Below, piece after piece: positions 34,201 through 45,889 of a stretch of DNA of 64,000 nt (its first letter is position 1; every line of letters starts with the position of its first letter). Location of the stretch: positions 3,224,001 through 3,288,000 of the forward strand of contig OX104130.1 of NCBI GenBank assembly GCA_944470555.2, in the 5' to 3' direction. The DNA is from Heterobilharzia americana (Eukaryota > Platyhelminthes > Trematoda > Strigeidida > Schistosomatidae). Under the pieces are notes generated by a model. That model searched no databases, was not told the DNA's origin, and saw only the letters and a list, made by a program, of their open reading frames with translations. The position numbers and the translations under genes are program-made.

Positions 34201-35110
34201 GACGTTGTCACACCTCATTTCAGCACATCAAGTAACAAAGTAGTAAGACTAAAGATGAAGAAATAAACAAAAATCAGTCGAAAACAGTAGAAAGTAGTAG
34301 AAAACAGTAGTAAAAAAGAGGAAGGAGAAGTGAGAAGATACTGAACTCAGTATAGCCACCATTCAGATAATGTGTGAATGCATATCCACTACTCATATCG
34401 ATCATCACCATCATCACCTACACTCTCAAAACACAAACTTTCCTTATCACATGAACATTACCACACACACTTAACATCAACAGTCAAAAACTTCGGAGAT
34501 TCATGTCATGTTTTAGTCTGACCACTACATCCTCCTCAACCTACTTACGCTAAAATTCTACGAACAAGCAGATGGTGATTAAGCGCGTGTAACACATTTT
34601 CCAACCACTTTAGTTCACGAAGGTTCACAACCTCATTAACTGACTTTCTTCTCCTCTCTAGAGCTCTACACTTGACTTTCGCATTACTCACACAGTTGTT
34701 CTATGACATATAGCCTCTTCTGTCAAGGTGACGATGGTCAAATAACTGAAGACTTCTCATGTTCTCTATCTTTAATGGCCATTTTCCACAGTCAGATAGT
34801 AAAACAGAGAGAACTACAGCACATTACACTCAACTCCTAATCGGCAGCACAGTTTGCGCATACTCGTGATAATCAATTGAACGACTCTTTTGAATACATT
34901 CAGAGATTTTGTCGGCCATTGACCCATTAGGGCTGATTCCAATTCTCGGATTGGTGAAATGGTCAACACACTCAGCCACTTCACTAGCTATTGTTAGACA
35001 GGCTACCACTGAAGCAACAATTGGCATTTGAGTTGCGAGAAATACATCCCAAACATTCTCAAATTGCCACTCAACGCGTTCAGAAGACTTTGCATCTTAT
35101 CGGCTTCTTT
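34201..35110 (-). mobile_element. LINE C-terminal/3' fragment containing the 489-base duplicate
   Basis: 34201-34690 is near-identical to 27121-27609. Upstream on the minus strand, frame 35027-34830 reads SEVAECVDHFTNPRIGISPN then GSMADKISECIQKSRS. This is the LINE thumb region (SEVVERVDHFTYLGSCISPN, GLVADEISARIQKARL). The sequence continues to about 35110. Confidence 0.65.
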
Positions 35111-35344
35111 GCCTAGCAGGACATATTCAAGATCTACAAAGGATTATCCTGTCATAAGATCAATCCCTTTGAAGTCACATGACGATTAATGTCAACAGGA
35201 CAACAATCGAAGCACAATAAAAAACATCATTTCATTTCGTTGGTCTATCATCAGTTGATTACCGGCTGAGATACGTATAAATATCATAGATCGATAAGCT
35301 GCTACCTTGATGTAGAAGTGAGGCTTGCATGTCAAAATGAACTA

Positions 35345-36130
35345 ATGAGCTATACTGGTGGAAAGATTTGTTCTTTTGAGGTGACAAGATAAGCATTTAT
35401 TGCTATACTGCAAACCACTATGTTATAATAGTAGGTCGCGGGTGAAATTATGCTGCCGTTTGGAAGAGGCGTGACAGCAGTAAGGTGTTTCCCATGGATG
35501 ACCAGCAGCACCACGCTGATTTTGCCATCGTGATAGGAAGGGGGGGTTAGAAGAAGTGAACCGTGAATATAGCACACTGTTATTTATCCCTATGGACTTC
35601 TAGTGCCGACGGTATGAGTTTCTTCGCTGGATTGAAATTGATGAAGGCTTTACCTTAACTTCCAGAAGGGCTGTATGCGATCGGTTCCAAGCAAACATCT
35701 CTCGCGTTCTACTGTCATGCACCACTATTGCCAACCCCACTTTCTTTTTAAATGCCTCAAATAGAATTAACCTTTCACGGTGTAGGTAGCCGAGAAATGT
35801 TAACCAGCCTCAAAAGACTGTTAGTATTCAAATTCCTTCATCGTCACTTAGCAGGAATGCATACCACACATTTGTAAAATTAGCATATGAGTTAACAGTA
35901 AATCGCGTACATCAACATCAGGAGAAGAACAGGCTTTATTCACGACTAAACACGCAGTTCATAATAGCCAGCTACCATAACTTGGTAGCTTAGTTTACAA
36001 AGCTTCACTCATTTAATGAAGTCTTTACTGAGTGCCAACCTCAACAGAAAAATATCAACATACGGGAGAGAACTGGAATAGGGAACCACTAGCAGAAGAA
36101 AATATCGATCCTAAACGTTAATGCTACCTG
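35345..36130. repeat. Unclassified dispersed repeat
   Basis: 35440-35540 read in reverse shares TGGGAAACACCTTACTGCTG-like and TCACGATGGCAAAATCAGCG-like blocks with 38560-38620 and 61150-61260, so it is repetitive. I cannot assign a class. The rest, to 36130, is unrecognised. Confidence 0.4.
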
Positions 36131-36239
36131 CCATCACCTATGATAGTCTCATTGTCGGTTACATCACCTAGGGACCTGCAGAACAAGTCAGCGTCAATAG
36201 CGGAAAGAATTTCGATCGAACGAGTCGACTATAGGAAGA

Positions 36240-36580
36240 TGTGCAACTTCAGGTGGCATTCATCACTGACTAGTATCAGTAGGAGAAGAACCACTGAAAA
36301 CCTCGGAGCACTGGACAGCTATTTCGTTCTAGTATGAGATTCCTCAGCAAAATTCGTTTACAACTCCACCAGGTATCGAACACAGGACCTTCAGGTCTCG
36401 GGGCGAACACGTTCACCGTCCAGCATCTGGGTCATATTTTGGTGGTCTACAGTTTCCAATACCTGCCAATTCGCGATAAATAGCAACTACCCACCAACTT
36501 CTTTAGTTGGCATCCGATTCACTCAAGACTGGCTGACCCTCTCATCAGAACTTTGCGATATCCATCTTGAAGCATATCAC
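36240..36580 (-). repeat. SINE family 2 copy
   Basis: The reverse copy carries GAGCACTGGACAGCTATTTC, ATCGAACACAGGACCTTCAG and the 5' block AGTTGGCATCCGATTCACTC...TCTCATCAGAACTTTGCGAT. Confidence 0.7.
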
Positions 36581-36634
36581 TAGTAAGCAATAAACAGGAA
36601 TTTAGTTTGAAGTTATAAAGGGGTTTTATTTGCT

Positions 36635-36745
36635 TTAAGATAGTTTTCATCATGAACTGATATCTGTTGGAAAAGAATCAATGAAAACCTGCGAGCACTA
36701 GATAGTTGTTTCGTCCAACTATAGGCCTTTTCAGTAGTATGTACA
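36635..36745 (-). repeat. SINE family 2, 3' part only
   Basis: GTTTTCATCATGAACTGATA through GTTGTTTCGTCCAACTATAG, truncated before the tRNA-like segment. Confidence 0.65.
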
Positions 36746-36905
36746 CATTTTTCACAAGTCTGAAATAAACAGTATGAAGTGGTAAAACTAATGAATAACA
36801 ACTAGTAAACCACGTATGTTATTGGTTGAGAAATAACTATAAACGTATGAGAGCACATATAACAAAAACTTGTGGTTGCTTTCAGTGTAAATTATTGATT
36901 TTTTC

Positions 36906-36907
<2 letters not shown>

Positions 36908-36980
<73 letters not shown>
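36908..36980. repeat. (TA)n microsatellite
   Basis: This is a TA dinucleotide tract of about 72 bases, and it produces mirror Tyr-Ile frames on both strands. Confidence 0.97.
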
Positions 36981-36981
<1 letters not shown>

Positions 36982-37371
36982 AATTTATGTAAGCACACAC
37001 ACACATACTCAGAAAAAACGGAAAACAATTCATACAATCAACTGAACAAGCAAAGACAAGAAGTTACAGTGACAGAAAAAAAGTCTGTATATCTGAAGTT
37101 TTTCCTTAAAATGTAAGCGCCACACTTTACTGAAAATATTCTTGTGCTTTACATGAGTTTAGTTGATGCCTATACATCAGTTATTCGAGGAGAATGACTT
37201 TTTTGTTGAAAATGCCTGTGTGAATCACTTCAACCAGCTTAGTTTCATTTGATTTCTGATAATATCAGTGTTAAAAATCAATAAAATCACTATCCGAAAA
37301 TCCGTTATTCATACAACAACTAATATCATTGCCATTTATTATCAGACTGTCAGATTGTCAAGATATGTAGT

Positions 37372-38210
37372 GATTATTATTATTAGTCCCTTGGGTTCCT
37401 AATGGAACATGGGGCTTCAGTAGCACGTCTCTATTTTACTCTATTCTCCAAAATCTTTTGGACCTGGTTCCACGACAGCCCACAAGCTCTCATTTCCTCC
37501 TCGCACGATCTCCTCCACGTCACCCTCACCATGGACGCCAAACTCGTCGCTTCCCATATGGCTTCCACTCGACGACCTAGCCTGACGCGTGATGCCCCCA
37601 GTCGGCCCAATTCATCTCCACCTCCTTCCAATGCATATTTGTTCAGCGATAGCTTCTTGGTTGGTTCGTTCCCAGACAGCCAGAGTTCCTTCTTGCTTAT
37701 TCTTATTATTCTGGTAGTCCATCTGATCTTCAGTATCGACCCAGCGTAGGTGGCAGTTGTTCATGAATGTTTGTAGTTTGTTAGAAATGCCTTTCGTAAC
37801 GCGCCAAGTCTCTCAACCATCACACAGAAGCACTGACTTGACTGGATTGGTGTTGAAAATCCGGATCTTGTTCCACATGCTGAGTGGAGTGCAGAAGATC
37901 TCCACACTGGTTTCAGGCTAATGAAGGCCTGTCTTGCTTTTCCGATTCTGACTTTGACGTCCTCATCTGTCCCGCCTGTAGTTGAAACAGTGCTTCCTAG
38001 ATAGGTGAAGGAGGTTACTTCCTTTAAGTTTCTCCCGTTGATGGTGATTGGAGTTTGTTGTTGTTGTTGATGGTGGTGGTGCGGTATCTTCATCACCTCT
38101 GTCTTCTCTATATTCACCTGAAGTCCCGTCTTCGCTGCCTCTTCTGATAACTTGTTAGTTTTGCCTGTAGATCTTCAAGTTTGTGTGACACCAAGCACAA
38201 GTCAGATATG
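37372..38210 (-). mobile_element. RTE-like LINE, 5'-truncated copy with (AAT)n tail
   Basis: On the minus strand, frame 38117-37761 reads MNIEKTEVMKI, an HHHHQQQQQ repeat insert, then ITINGRNLKEVTSFTYLGST followed by VSTTGGTDEDVKVRIGKAR: RT thumb. After a frameshift, 37749-37390 continues with SKKELWLSGNEP-like and RRVEAIWEATSLASMV...RACGLSW, the C-terminus. The left end is an ATT run, i.e. an AAT tail. 38205 down to 38118 is the same ORF in another frame (CLVSHKLEDLQAKLT). Confidence 0.8.
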
Positions 38211-38214
38211 TAGT

Positions 38215-38615
38215 GATAGGAAAAAATATTTGCAGGTTTGCATGAGGGTAGTGATGACGAAGCTAACTAGTTTAGCAGTGGAATATCCGCAAATAAAGAC
38301 TATACAGGATTATCTTATGTAGTGCTGGAACTGTGCGAGTGGTTGACACTTTCCGGCTGCCAACAACATGGAAGACTAGCTCTTCTTGAGGTATCCGGAA
38401 AAAAATCAAAAGCGAAACGGGCATCTGCCAGAGGATAGTGACACAAAGCCATTTTACAGGTTTGAGGTTTGCTTTCGAATCCCACTATGAATCCCTGTTG
38501 CGGGCATCTGCATGTCACAGAGTGATGGAAGTGTGTTATTTTTCTGACCGATCTCTTCTATAGGGAATGCAGCATCAACGTAACACTGCTAGTCATCCAA
38601 GGGAAACACCTTACT
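38215..38615. other. Unassigned stretch between two RTE-like copies
   Basis: The CATCCAAGGGAAACACCTTA block is shared with 35480 (reverse) and 61215, marking the unclassified repeat. No gene was seen. Confidence 0.35.
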
Positions 38616-38617
38616 GC

Positions 38618-39085
38618 TCTATTATTATTATTATCATTATTATTATTATTATTATCATCATCATTTCTCCCTTGGGTTCCTAGTGGAACACAGGGCTTCA
38701 CTAGCACGCCTCCATTGCACTCTCTTCTATACAGTCTTTTGAACCTGGCTCCACCACTGCCCACAAGCTTTCATTTTTTTCCTCACATGATCTCCTACAT
38801 GTCACCCTAGGACGCCCAACTCATCGTTTCCCATTTGGCCTCCACTCGATGACCTGGCCTGGTGCATGATATCCCTGGTCTTCTCAGTGTTTGTCAAATC
38901 CACCTCCACTTTCTTACACTGCATATTTGTTGAGCGATAGCTTCTTGGTTGGTTCGTTCCCAGACAGCCAGAGTTCCTTCTTGCTTATTCTTATTATTCT
39001 GGCCATCTGATGTTCAGTATCGACCCAACGTAGGCAGCTGTTGATGAATGTCTGCTGTTTGTTGGAAGTAATTTTCGTGCTCTAT
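38618..39085 (-). mobile_element. RTE-like LINE 3' fragment with (AAT)n tail
   Basis: The same 3' end as 37372 is seen: ATT run, CTTGGGTTCCTAGTGGAACA, and the SKKELWLSGNEPT region at 38940-38990. It is more diverged and shorter. Confidence 0.75.
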
Positions 39086-39109
39086 TATTATAGGAGTACA
39101 ACTTGGACA

Positions 39110-39198
39110 CTGTGGTAGATTGCAATTCCATTTTAGCCTCTTAATGAGATTTATAACAGTGAACGAACAGTATTATTTACTGGATAACCACGTCTCAG

Positions 39199-39238
<40 letters not shown>

Positions 39239-40080
39239 CCATATTCATATCAGGTAACTCCACAACTTTGAGACAGCGTTTACATAGTCTTAATCTGTTC
39301 TCCTTCTTTGTGTTGGCGAGGGTAGTAGTAGAATCTTCCATTTGTCTAAGACACAGATGCAGAATCATTTCTATTACTGCATGTATTCAGTGTTGATTCA
39401 ACAAACTGAGATTTGGTTATCAATCTCTCCTTCTATCCAACAGGGTTAGTTTTTAATACTGTCGCTCTATCCCACTCCACTGTGTGATTGTGTGTTATCT
39501 CATGCAGAGCTATAGCCGAGCTTTTCTCTAGATTTCTTATCTTATTAGGATCTACTAATCCTGATTTAGATAAGTTTTTGTGCTCTGTTATTCTAATCGA
39601 CTCTGGTCAACTGCTTTGACCTATGTACTTAACCTCGCAATCATTGCAAGGGATCTGGTAAACCAGATTATTTTGCTTAGCTGTGTCGATAGGATCTTTT
39701 AACCTGCAGAGATTGTTTCTAAGTGTGTTTGTTGGTTTGAATACCACTTTAATCCCAGTAGCCTTATTGAGAATTCTTTATAATGCTTCTGAGGTGCCTT
39801 CCTTGTGTGGTAACATAGTAGAGGCTTTGAATTCTCTCTTAACCCTGTCGCCATAATTACCATTAGTAGTGGGATTATTATTAATAACACCTGTATTGCT
39901 ATTACTACCACTGCTAATATTTTTATTTCCATATCTCATGAATTTATTTATAAATTTTGGTGGGTAATTATTGGGACACCAAATATTCTTGATGTGTCTA
40001 GTTTCTTGTCGTAGATTTTCTGGTCTACTAGTAAACTTTTCCGCCCTATCACTTAGATTGTTGACTGTTGTCATCAATTT
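39110..40080 (-). pseudogene. PLE fragment: connector plus GIY-YIG, minus strand
   Basis: Frame 40077-39778 reads MTTVNNLSDRAEKFTSRPEN, TRHIKNIW and PPKFINKFMRYG, the PLE connector. From 39790 to 39400 the GIY-YIG module follows (LCRLKDPIDTAKQNNLVYQI, CNDCEVKYIGQSS then a stop, ESIRITEHKN). 39380-39110 matches the 3' segment of the 32780 element but is interrupted by a (CA)n tract at about 39200-39237. Confidence 0.78.
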
Positions 40081-41169
40081 ACCAACTCCAAAATAAGTTC
40101 CAGCTCTTTATTGACTAAGGACCTTATACAACAGCTAAAATTAATGAAGATAACGGCGGTATTATCATAAGCCGTCGTGATAAAGGAGGAGGCGTTGCCC
40201 TAATGAATCGTCAGGAGTATATTGGTAAACTTTTGGCAGTTCTCTCTGACCACACTAAGTTTACTAAACCTGAAGGTGAGTTCAACAAGACTCATTTAAT
40301 TGAAACACAACTCACAAGTGTCTTAAGAATCATGAGGGACAAGTAAATAATTGGCCCCGATTTATATGAACGTATCCAACCAGTTGGTTCATAATTCCAC
40401 GTCTATATGGACTACCGAAGATACATAAAGCGGGATTACTCTTCATCCGATCTTGGATATGGCTGGTCCTCCTTATCACCGATTTGCTCAATGGTTAGCT
40501 GAAACTCTGGAACCTGTTAAAAGGCAAGTGTCGAGTTTTTCTATGCGTGATACATTCCAGTTTGAGGGTATTAAGGGTTTTAATGCTTTAAACAACATGA
40601 TGTTTTCACTAGACATCACTTCATTGTTCACGGTGTGCCATCACCGAGACTGTCTGTTATATACATGACTATATTTATGCACATAATTTAGACGTAGAAC
40701 CACCAGCTAGCTGCTTGAAAGAGCTTTTGTTGGAGTGCACATTTAATGTCCAATTTAGTTTTAATAAAAAACCTATAGACAGAAAGATGGAATTTCGATG
40801 GGGTCACCATTGGGACCTTTGTTAGCAGACTTTTCCATGTCAAAACTAGAGAATTCACAACTTTGTCAAACTATTAATAGCTTTGACTTTCATAGAAGAT
40901 AGATGGACGATACTTTCGTTGTGTGACAAAAATGTTGATCTAGACGGTGTTCTTCATCCATTCAATGAGTGTCATCAAGTCCTCAAGTATACCATAGAGA
41001 AGGAATCAAAATCAACTATTCCTTTTCTTGATATGCTTCTCATCCTACGTAAGAATGGATACCTCAAAAGATCCATCTACAGAAAAGCAACGTGGAACAA
41101 ACAACTAACAATTTTTATAGTTAGGTGCCTATCAACAGAAAAGGAAATCTTATTCTTTCTTTCTTTCTT

Positions 41170-41232
<63 letters not shown>

Positions 41233-42230
41233 CGAATAACAAATATCCATAGTGAAGATTGTATCGACGAAGGGCTATCGTTTTTTTAAAAGCACACTCA
41301 GCAAAAACGGTTACCCTGGCCGTTTTGTTGATAAAACACGCTAGAAAGAAATACTAGACTGGTCATTTACTCGGCGGTCTCAAAGAAAACATTGTTCATG
41401 AGAGAATTTAAAGGTGACCTAGCCTCGGATGTACTGAACAATCGTCTATGCAGATCAATCAGTAGAACTTTCTTCGCAGCAAGATTTCAATAGACTTTTA
41501 CCAACCGTAACCTATTCTCCGTTTGCGTTAAAGATACGCTTCCTCATTTAGCCGCCTCTATGTGCATCAACAAGTTCACCTGCTCTTGTGGAGCAAGTTA
41601 CATTGGCTGTAGACAGAGAATGCTTTCTACACGTATACGAAAACATGTTCCTGCTTGGATTTATAAAGGTCAAAGAAAGTCTGTTAGAGGTTCTATTCAA
41701 GAACATTTGATTGATTTCTATCACTTAACAAACCCAGACAATGACTAAATTATTTATCGAATTCGTCCAAACCTCCCACGTTCTCTTCGTTTTCAACTCC
41801 TTAAAACAGCTGAGGCTTTAACTATTCATGAACTAAAACCTGATCTGTGTATACAAAAGAAGTATGTGCAGTCACTGTTTTTTATCATGGCCATAACATT
41901 TTCCAACCCCACTAGCCCCCCCACATGCACACACACTTTGTTAATTTAACCTTTGTATCCTTCCTTTATCACCATTATTGTTACTATAATTGCCTTCACT
42001 TTGATTAATTTCCGGTGTTATTTCATCTTGACCAACTTGTCTGATCCTATTACACAATACTTAATTGGCTTACCACTTTCATCAATTTTCCCGCTCCCTT
42101 CTGGTTATATACTTTCTATGAACTATTCCATGCATTGAGTAATCTACTATGTTATCACTCACTCTTCAACTGTGTCATAATCACAAATGCGTATGTCATC
42201 ATCTGCACTATTATTATTGTCATCACCATC
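40080..42230 (+). pseudogene. Nearly full-length PLE ORF, many frameshifts
   Basis: This is a different PLE family from the one it abuts. Order on the plus strand: DKGGGVALMNRQEYIGKLLA at about 40180-40240. RPILDMAGPPYHRFAQWLAE-like sequence at 40450-40500. Palm NNMMFSLDITSLFT at about 40590. A YRQ..GVAMGSPLGPLLADF remnant at 40770-40830. The active-site segment reads MDDTFVV-like but is changed to WTILSL at about 40905. Thumb STIPFLDMLLILRKNGYLKR at 41010-41060. A CT repeat interrupts it at about 41172-41229. GIY-YIG CSCGASYIGCRQRMLSTRI lies at 41580-41640, and ELKPDLCIQKKY at 41830-41870. A pyrimidine-rich 3' region follows. Confidence 0.85.
41155..41229. repeat. (CT)n microsatellite inside the PLE
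   Basis: A TTTC repeat grades into a pure CT tract of about 58 bases. It interrupts the PLE ORF between the RT thumb and the GIY-YIG domain. Confidence 0.95.
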
Positions 42231-42239
42231 ATACAGTAT

Positions 42240-42512
42240 AATTGTTTTTATATGATACCGTCGTTGATTGGACCAATTGATCGGTCTCTATTAGCATATG
42301 GGCTCCTGTGCAGATGCCTCGACACTGCCAACGTTCTATTTATGTTAATGATGTTAATCATGAAATGCGCATCTTGGATTCCACTGCTAGCCACGATCCA
42401 TCATTAACATAAATAGAACGCTGGCAATATCGGGCATCCGCACAGGAGCCCATATGCCAATACAGACCGACCAATTCGGTCCAATCAACGACGGTGTCAT
42501 ATAAAAACAATT
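42240..42512. repeat. Sm-alpha SINE palindrome, 114-base arms
   Basis: The left arm, 42240-42353 (ATTGTTTTTATATGATACCG through GTTAATGATG), is the reverse complement of the right arm, 42399-42512. The 45-base loop keeps the hammerhead 3' side (AAATGCGCATCTTGGATTCC then GCTAGCCACG). So the arms are two SINE tails head to head. Confidence 0.88.
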
Positions 42513-42537
42513 ATACTAAAACTATACCCGTCGCATA

Positions 42538-42730
42538 AGAAGTAGCTATCGTGGCTTGGTGGTGTAGTGGATTACGCGCTGGCGTTTGAAGCGATCGCTT
42601 CCGAGTCCGAATGCCTGTGGGGACAACTCATTCACTGGGAAGCAGGTACATTCAGCTAACGAGTCCCAAATGGAACGAAATGCTCATCCTAGATTCCAAT
42701 GCTAGCCACGGTCCACCATTACTATCATAT
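42538..42730 (+). repeat. Sm-alpha-type SINE, full head and hammerhead
   Basis: GTGGCTTGGTGGTGTAGTGG starts the tRNA-like head, followed by GAGTCCGAATGCC (B-box region) and the hammerhead at about 42652-42694. The core reads CTAACGAG: the catalytic G5 position is A, which should abolish cleavage. GAAA is intact. Confidence 0.8.
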
Positions 42731-42759
42731 AGTGTTTAGTTTTCCTCACGGGATATAGT

Positions 42760-43185
42760 TTTTCGAATATATATTGGAGGTACAGCTTGAAAATAAATTC
42801 GTTGAAAAGAGTCTTTGCTGAATATCTTGTACTTAGGCATTTAACTAAGCCTACTTCAACAGAGATGGGGTGGAACGATATGAGGTCTAAGTAGCTATTC
42901 CAATGGGAAGGTTTCCTATAGACACTGCTCTCATACTCCCATCTAAGAAGCAGTATGACTTCACACTCCGACCTCTATCATAGCATAACCATCTACACTA
43001 TAATCGTAACTGTTGTTTTGTCTAACCACTTTCTAACAGACCTTTCTGGCATAGTAAGATCTTGAGGGAGCAGGAGTCTCATCACTATAAATTTTTGGGT
43101 CATTAAGATATACAAGCCCAACCACCACATCAAAGTATCAGCAATCTATCGGGTCTCTATAGAATCCAAAAATTTTGTCCAAAAT
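42760..43185. repeat. Unclassified dispersed repeat
   Basis: The segment 43030-43140 (CAGACCTTTCTGGCATAGTA, TACAAGCCCAACCACCACAT) parallels 61310-61390, so it is repetitive. No coding signal was recognised. Confidence 0.4.
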
Positions 43186-43189
43186 AAGT

Positions 43190-43660
43190 TCTGAGGAAAT
43201 ATTGAGCTTGCATATAGTCAGACAGACAAAATCAATGTAAAATCTCGCACAGAACCACATTGGTTCAACTTGTTATACTTCACAGCATCATACAAAGAAC
43301 AAGTGAGTAGTAAACGATTGATATTGAAACAGAAAAAAGTGTATGAGAGGAGAGGAATGTTTTACAAGATTTGATTCAGAAAAGTGAAGGTTTAGAAGAA
43401 ATGAAAGAGTGGATAGATCTGCGACACAGAGTCGGAGATTTCATGGATTGGTGCTAAGTCTTAGTCAGGTCACCCTGAACCTTTTTTCAATCAATCCTAC
43501 TTCAGCTTTTATTTCATTTTAAGGTATGCAGTGGGTCAGCATACGCAACACATGTCAAAGCCAATTCAGTCCGTGAAGGTCCACAACTTCGTCAATCAAT
43601 ATGCGTATCATGCTTAGTACGCTACACCTAATCTGCATTTCACATTCTTCTTATTTATTT
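43190..43660 (-). mobile_element. LINE 3' fragment
   Basis: TGTAAAATCTCGCACAGAAC and the following blocks match the reverse LINE 3' region at 1135-1560 and 18940-19400. Confidence 0.5.
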
Positions 43661-44039
43661 TTACGAATATTATAAAGTTAGTTCAATTAGATTGTATTGT
43701 GAACTAATGATTTAGTCTACTTCTGGAAGACATATACTTCTGTAGAAATGGTCGAGTCGTGGCGACGTAAGCCAGTGGTTTGGCTTACTGAGTAAAACAA
43801 ATGGATATACTCACCACTAACTACCAATTAACCTCAGTTAACTTTGCCACCAAACTCGGTGAAGTACATAAGATTTTTCAATAAAGCTACTTGTAAGTAT
43901 ATCAGTCACTTGCTAACTCGCAGCGTCAAACCGTCACTATGAACAGTGTCACTAAGCACAGTATGGATGACATTCTAAATTCCGTCTTCATTATAACATT
44001 GATCAATGAAAGCGGGAAAACTAGAGACTTTATTCGGAT

Positions 44040-44290
44040 TTTCGATGGTTGGAGATAGGGAGCCCTGAACCCACATTTCATACTTGTTGGTCGGATTTCG
44101 CCAGCAAGGCATGTCTGCGACCTCAGTGACTAATCAGTGTACCCATTCAAGTCCTACAGGAGTTCAGCCGCGGCGAGAATAGCTCAGTGGTAATATTTCT
44201 TACTGCAGCACTGCGTGATGCGGTTTCGAATATCACAGAGGACATCAGTACCCTTAAGGCTTCTAGCCAAATAATATCAGTCAGATAACA
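44040..44290. repeat. SINE family 3 copy with tRNA-like segment
   Basis: TTTCATACTTGTTGGTCGGA matches the family block at 20300. 44168-44240 is tRNA-like: GGCGAGAATAGCTCAGTGG (A box) and GCGGTTTCGAATATC (B box). Confidence 0.55.
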
Positions 44291-44294
44291 TTCA

Positions 44295-45450
44295 GAGAAA
44301 CATTAAATTATTTTTTTTACTCTTCATCGTCATTAGAACCAAGAGAGCTGCAGCATGATCGCCACTGTTCACCAGCTTAAGTCATGTGTGCCATCATTTG
44401 AAGTCACTAAGTTGCCTTAACTACCGCACCCCACCCAAAACGTTATGATGCACAAACAGACGCTAACTCAGCACAACTACCTCTCATCTCACAGCTCCAC
44501 ACCATAGACAATATGCAGTTAGATATCCCATCAGACATACAAACGTTACGACAACATCCAACTAATCCCTATCAAGCGATAGTGAAGGTACAAACACCTA
44601 TCAGTCTTTAGAAGCACACTGCACGTCGATAGCGCAAAGCACATAATAGAGATACTAATACTGACCACCAAAAGATTTGGTACGATTTGAATAATCTGTA
44701 TGTTGTCGAGCACTAAAACGATATCACCGGTTAACTCAAGAACAAACGACCCTATTATGGTAGTAGATGCACACATCACTCACCTCACTCATAGCTATCT
44801 CGAAAACTCCATTAATGGAGAAGTTAGAAGAAAATGGGAAATCCTAAAACCCTTTCTAACCCCACTGATAGTTTGCAAGCACAATGGGAGGTATTTTCAA
44901 GGTGACAAACTTCTTAGGAAACGTCTTTCTGATGAGCAATTACAGAGCACAATCCTTTCCACTGAATCGAGAAACACAATGATCATCAATCCACAATACA
45001 TGTGACGGTGTTTGGGTAATTAGTGGAAGGAAAACACATGATCAATGCATGAGTTGAACAAAAACTAGCCTTCTCTCAAGAATCAGTTTTTCACGTGATC
45101 CAAATACCTTGACAGAGAATCTGACTATAGGATAACAAAATATCCAAAATTCTTTTCAGGAAAAATTAATTTTAGTCAGCGAAACGTTTGGAGAAAAAAG
45201 CGTAATAGATAAACATATAAGCATAGAAACCAATTCAAATACTGAATGCAGGTGAAAAATCAGCAACTTACGATGAATGTATAGTAAGAAAATATACAAT
45301 CTTATCTAGAACTTTCTCCAAGAGGGCAACACGAATCCAAAAATTTTGAAAGGCAGTATCTCGACGACTAAAATAAAGGTGAAGAATTACAATAACATAA
45401 ACATGTTTATCTATATGATTATTTGAAACAGTTGTGGTTTGATAAACTCG
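44295..45450 (+). other. Unassigned region with one 101-codon open frame
   Basis: Frame 44700-45005 codes a basic, non-repetitive protein (HLTHSYLENSINGEVRRKWE, LKPFLTPLIVCKHNGRYFQG, KLLRKRLSDEQLQ). Its composition looks protein-like, but I recognise no family. Upstream GC content is higher than the surroundings. It may be an old transposon ORF or an unrelated exon. No convincing splice sites were seen. Confidence 0.3.
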
Positions 45451-45459
45451 TATTATTCA

Positions 45460-45535
45460 CACTGGATGATCATTGAAGGTGAAATGAAAACTATGCCATA
45501 GCAGAGTTCGAACCCGGGATCCGACTAATGAAGTA
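45460..45535 (-). repeat. tRNA-like SINE end, reverse
   Basis: ATTGAAGGTGAAATGAAAAC then GCAGAGTTCGAACCCGGGA is the reverse of the SINE at 50415-50510. Confidence 0.6.
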
Positions 45536-45539
45536 GTTA

Positions 45540-45885
45540 ATTTAATACACATTTATAAAGAATAGTTTCACTGTATTTAAGGAGTTGCTAACGATACTCT
45601 CTTCTCTGAAGTAGCTAATACATAGGCACATAGGTCTTTGAAGTGAAACAACGCTTTTATATGAGAGAGCGACAATCTTGGAAATCAAGTTTCAATACTT
45701 TTTCACTTTATTTAATTCACATATATCTACCGTAAATATTCCCTGGAAAAACCTATTTGCATTTATACTTGTAACCTCCTTGTAATCATATAGCCACTGA
45801 GGACAAGGGAGAAAAGTAGCGATGCGATAATTCATTTCAAAACTCAAGTCAGTATATGTGCATTCACTAGGCTATGAAACACACT
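45540..45885. other. AT-rich stretch, nothing recognised
   Basis: No gene, splice-bounded exon or repeat family was recognised. Confidence 0.3.
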
Positions 45886-45889
45886 TGTC

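Noticed and set aside
37402..37749. Plus-strand 115-codon frame as a gene (likewise 48899-49288)
   Set aside because: It is antisense to the RTE-like ORF on the minus strand, where recognisable motifs lie.
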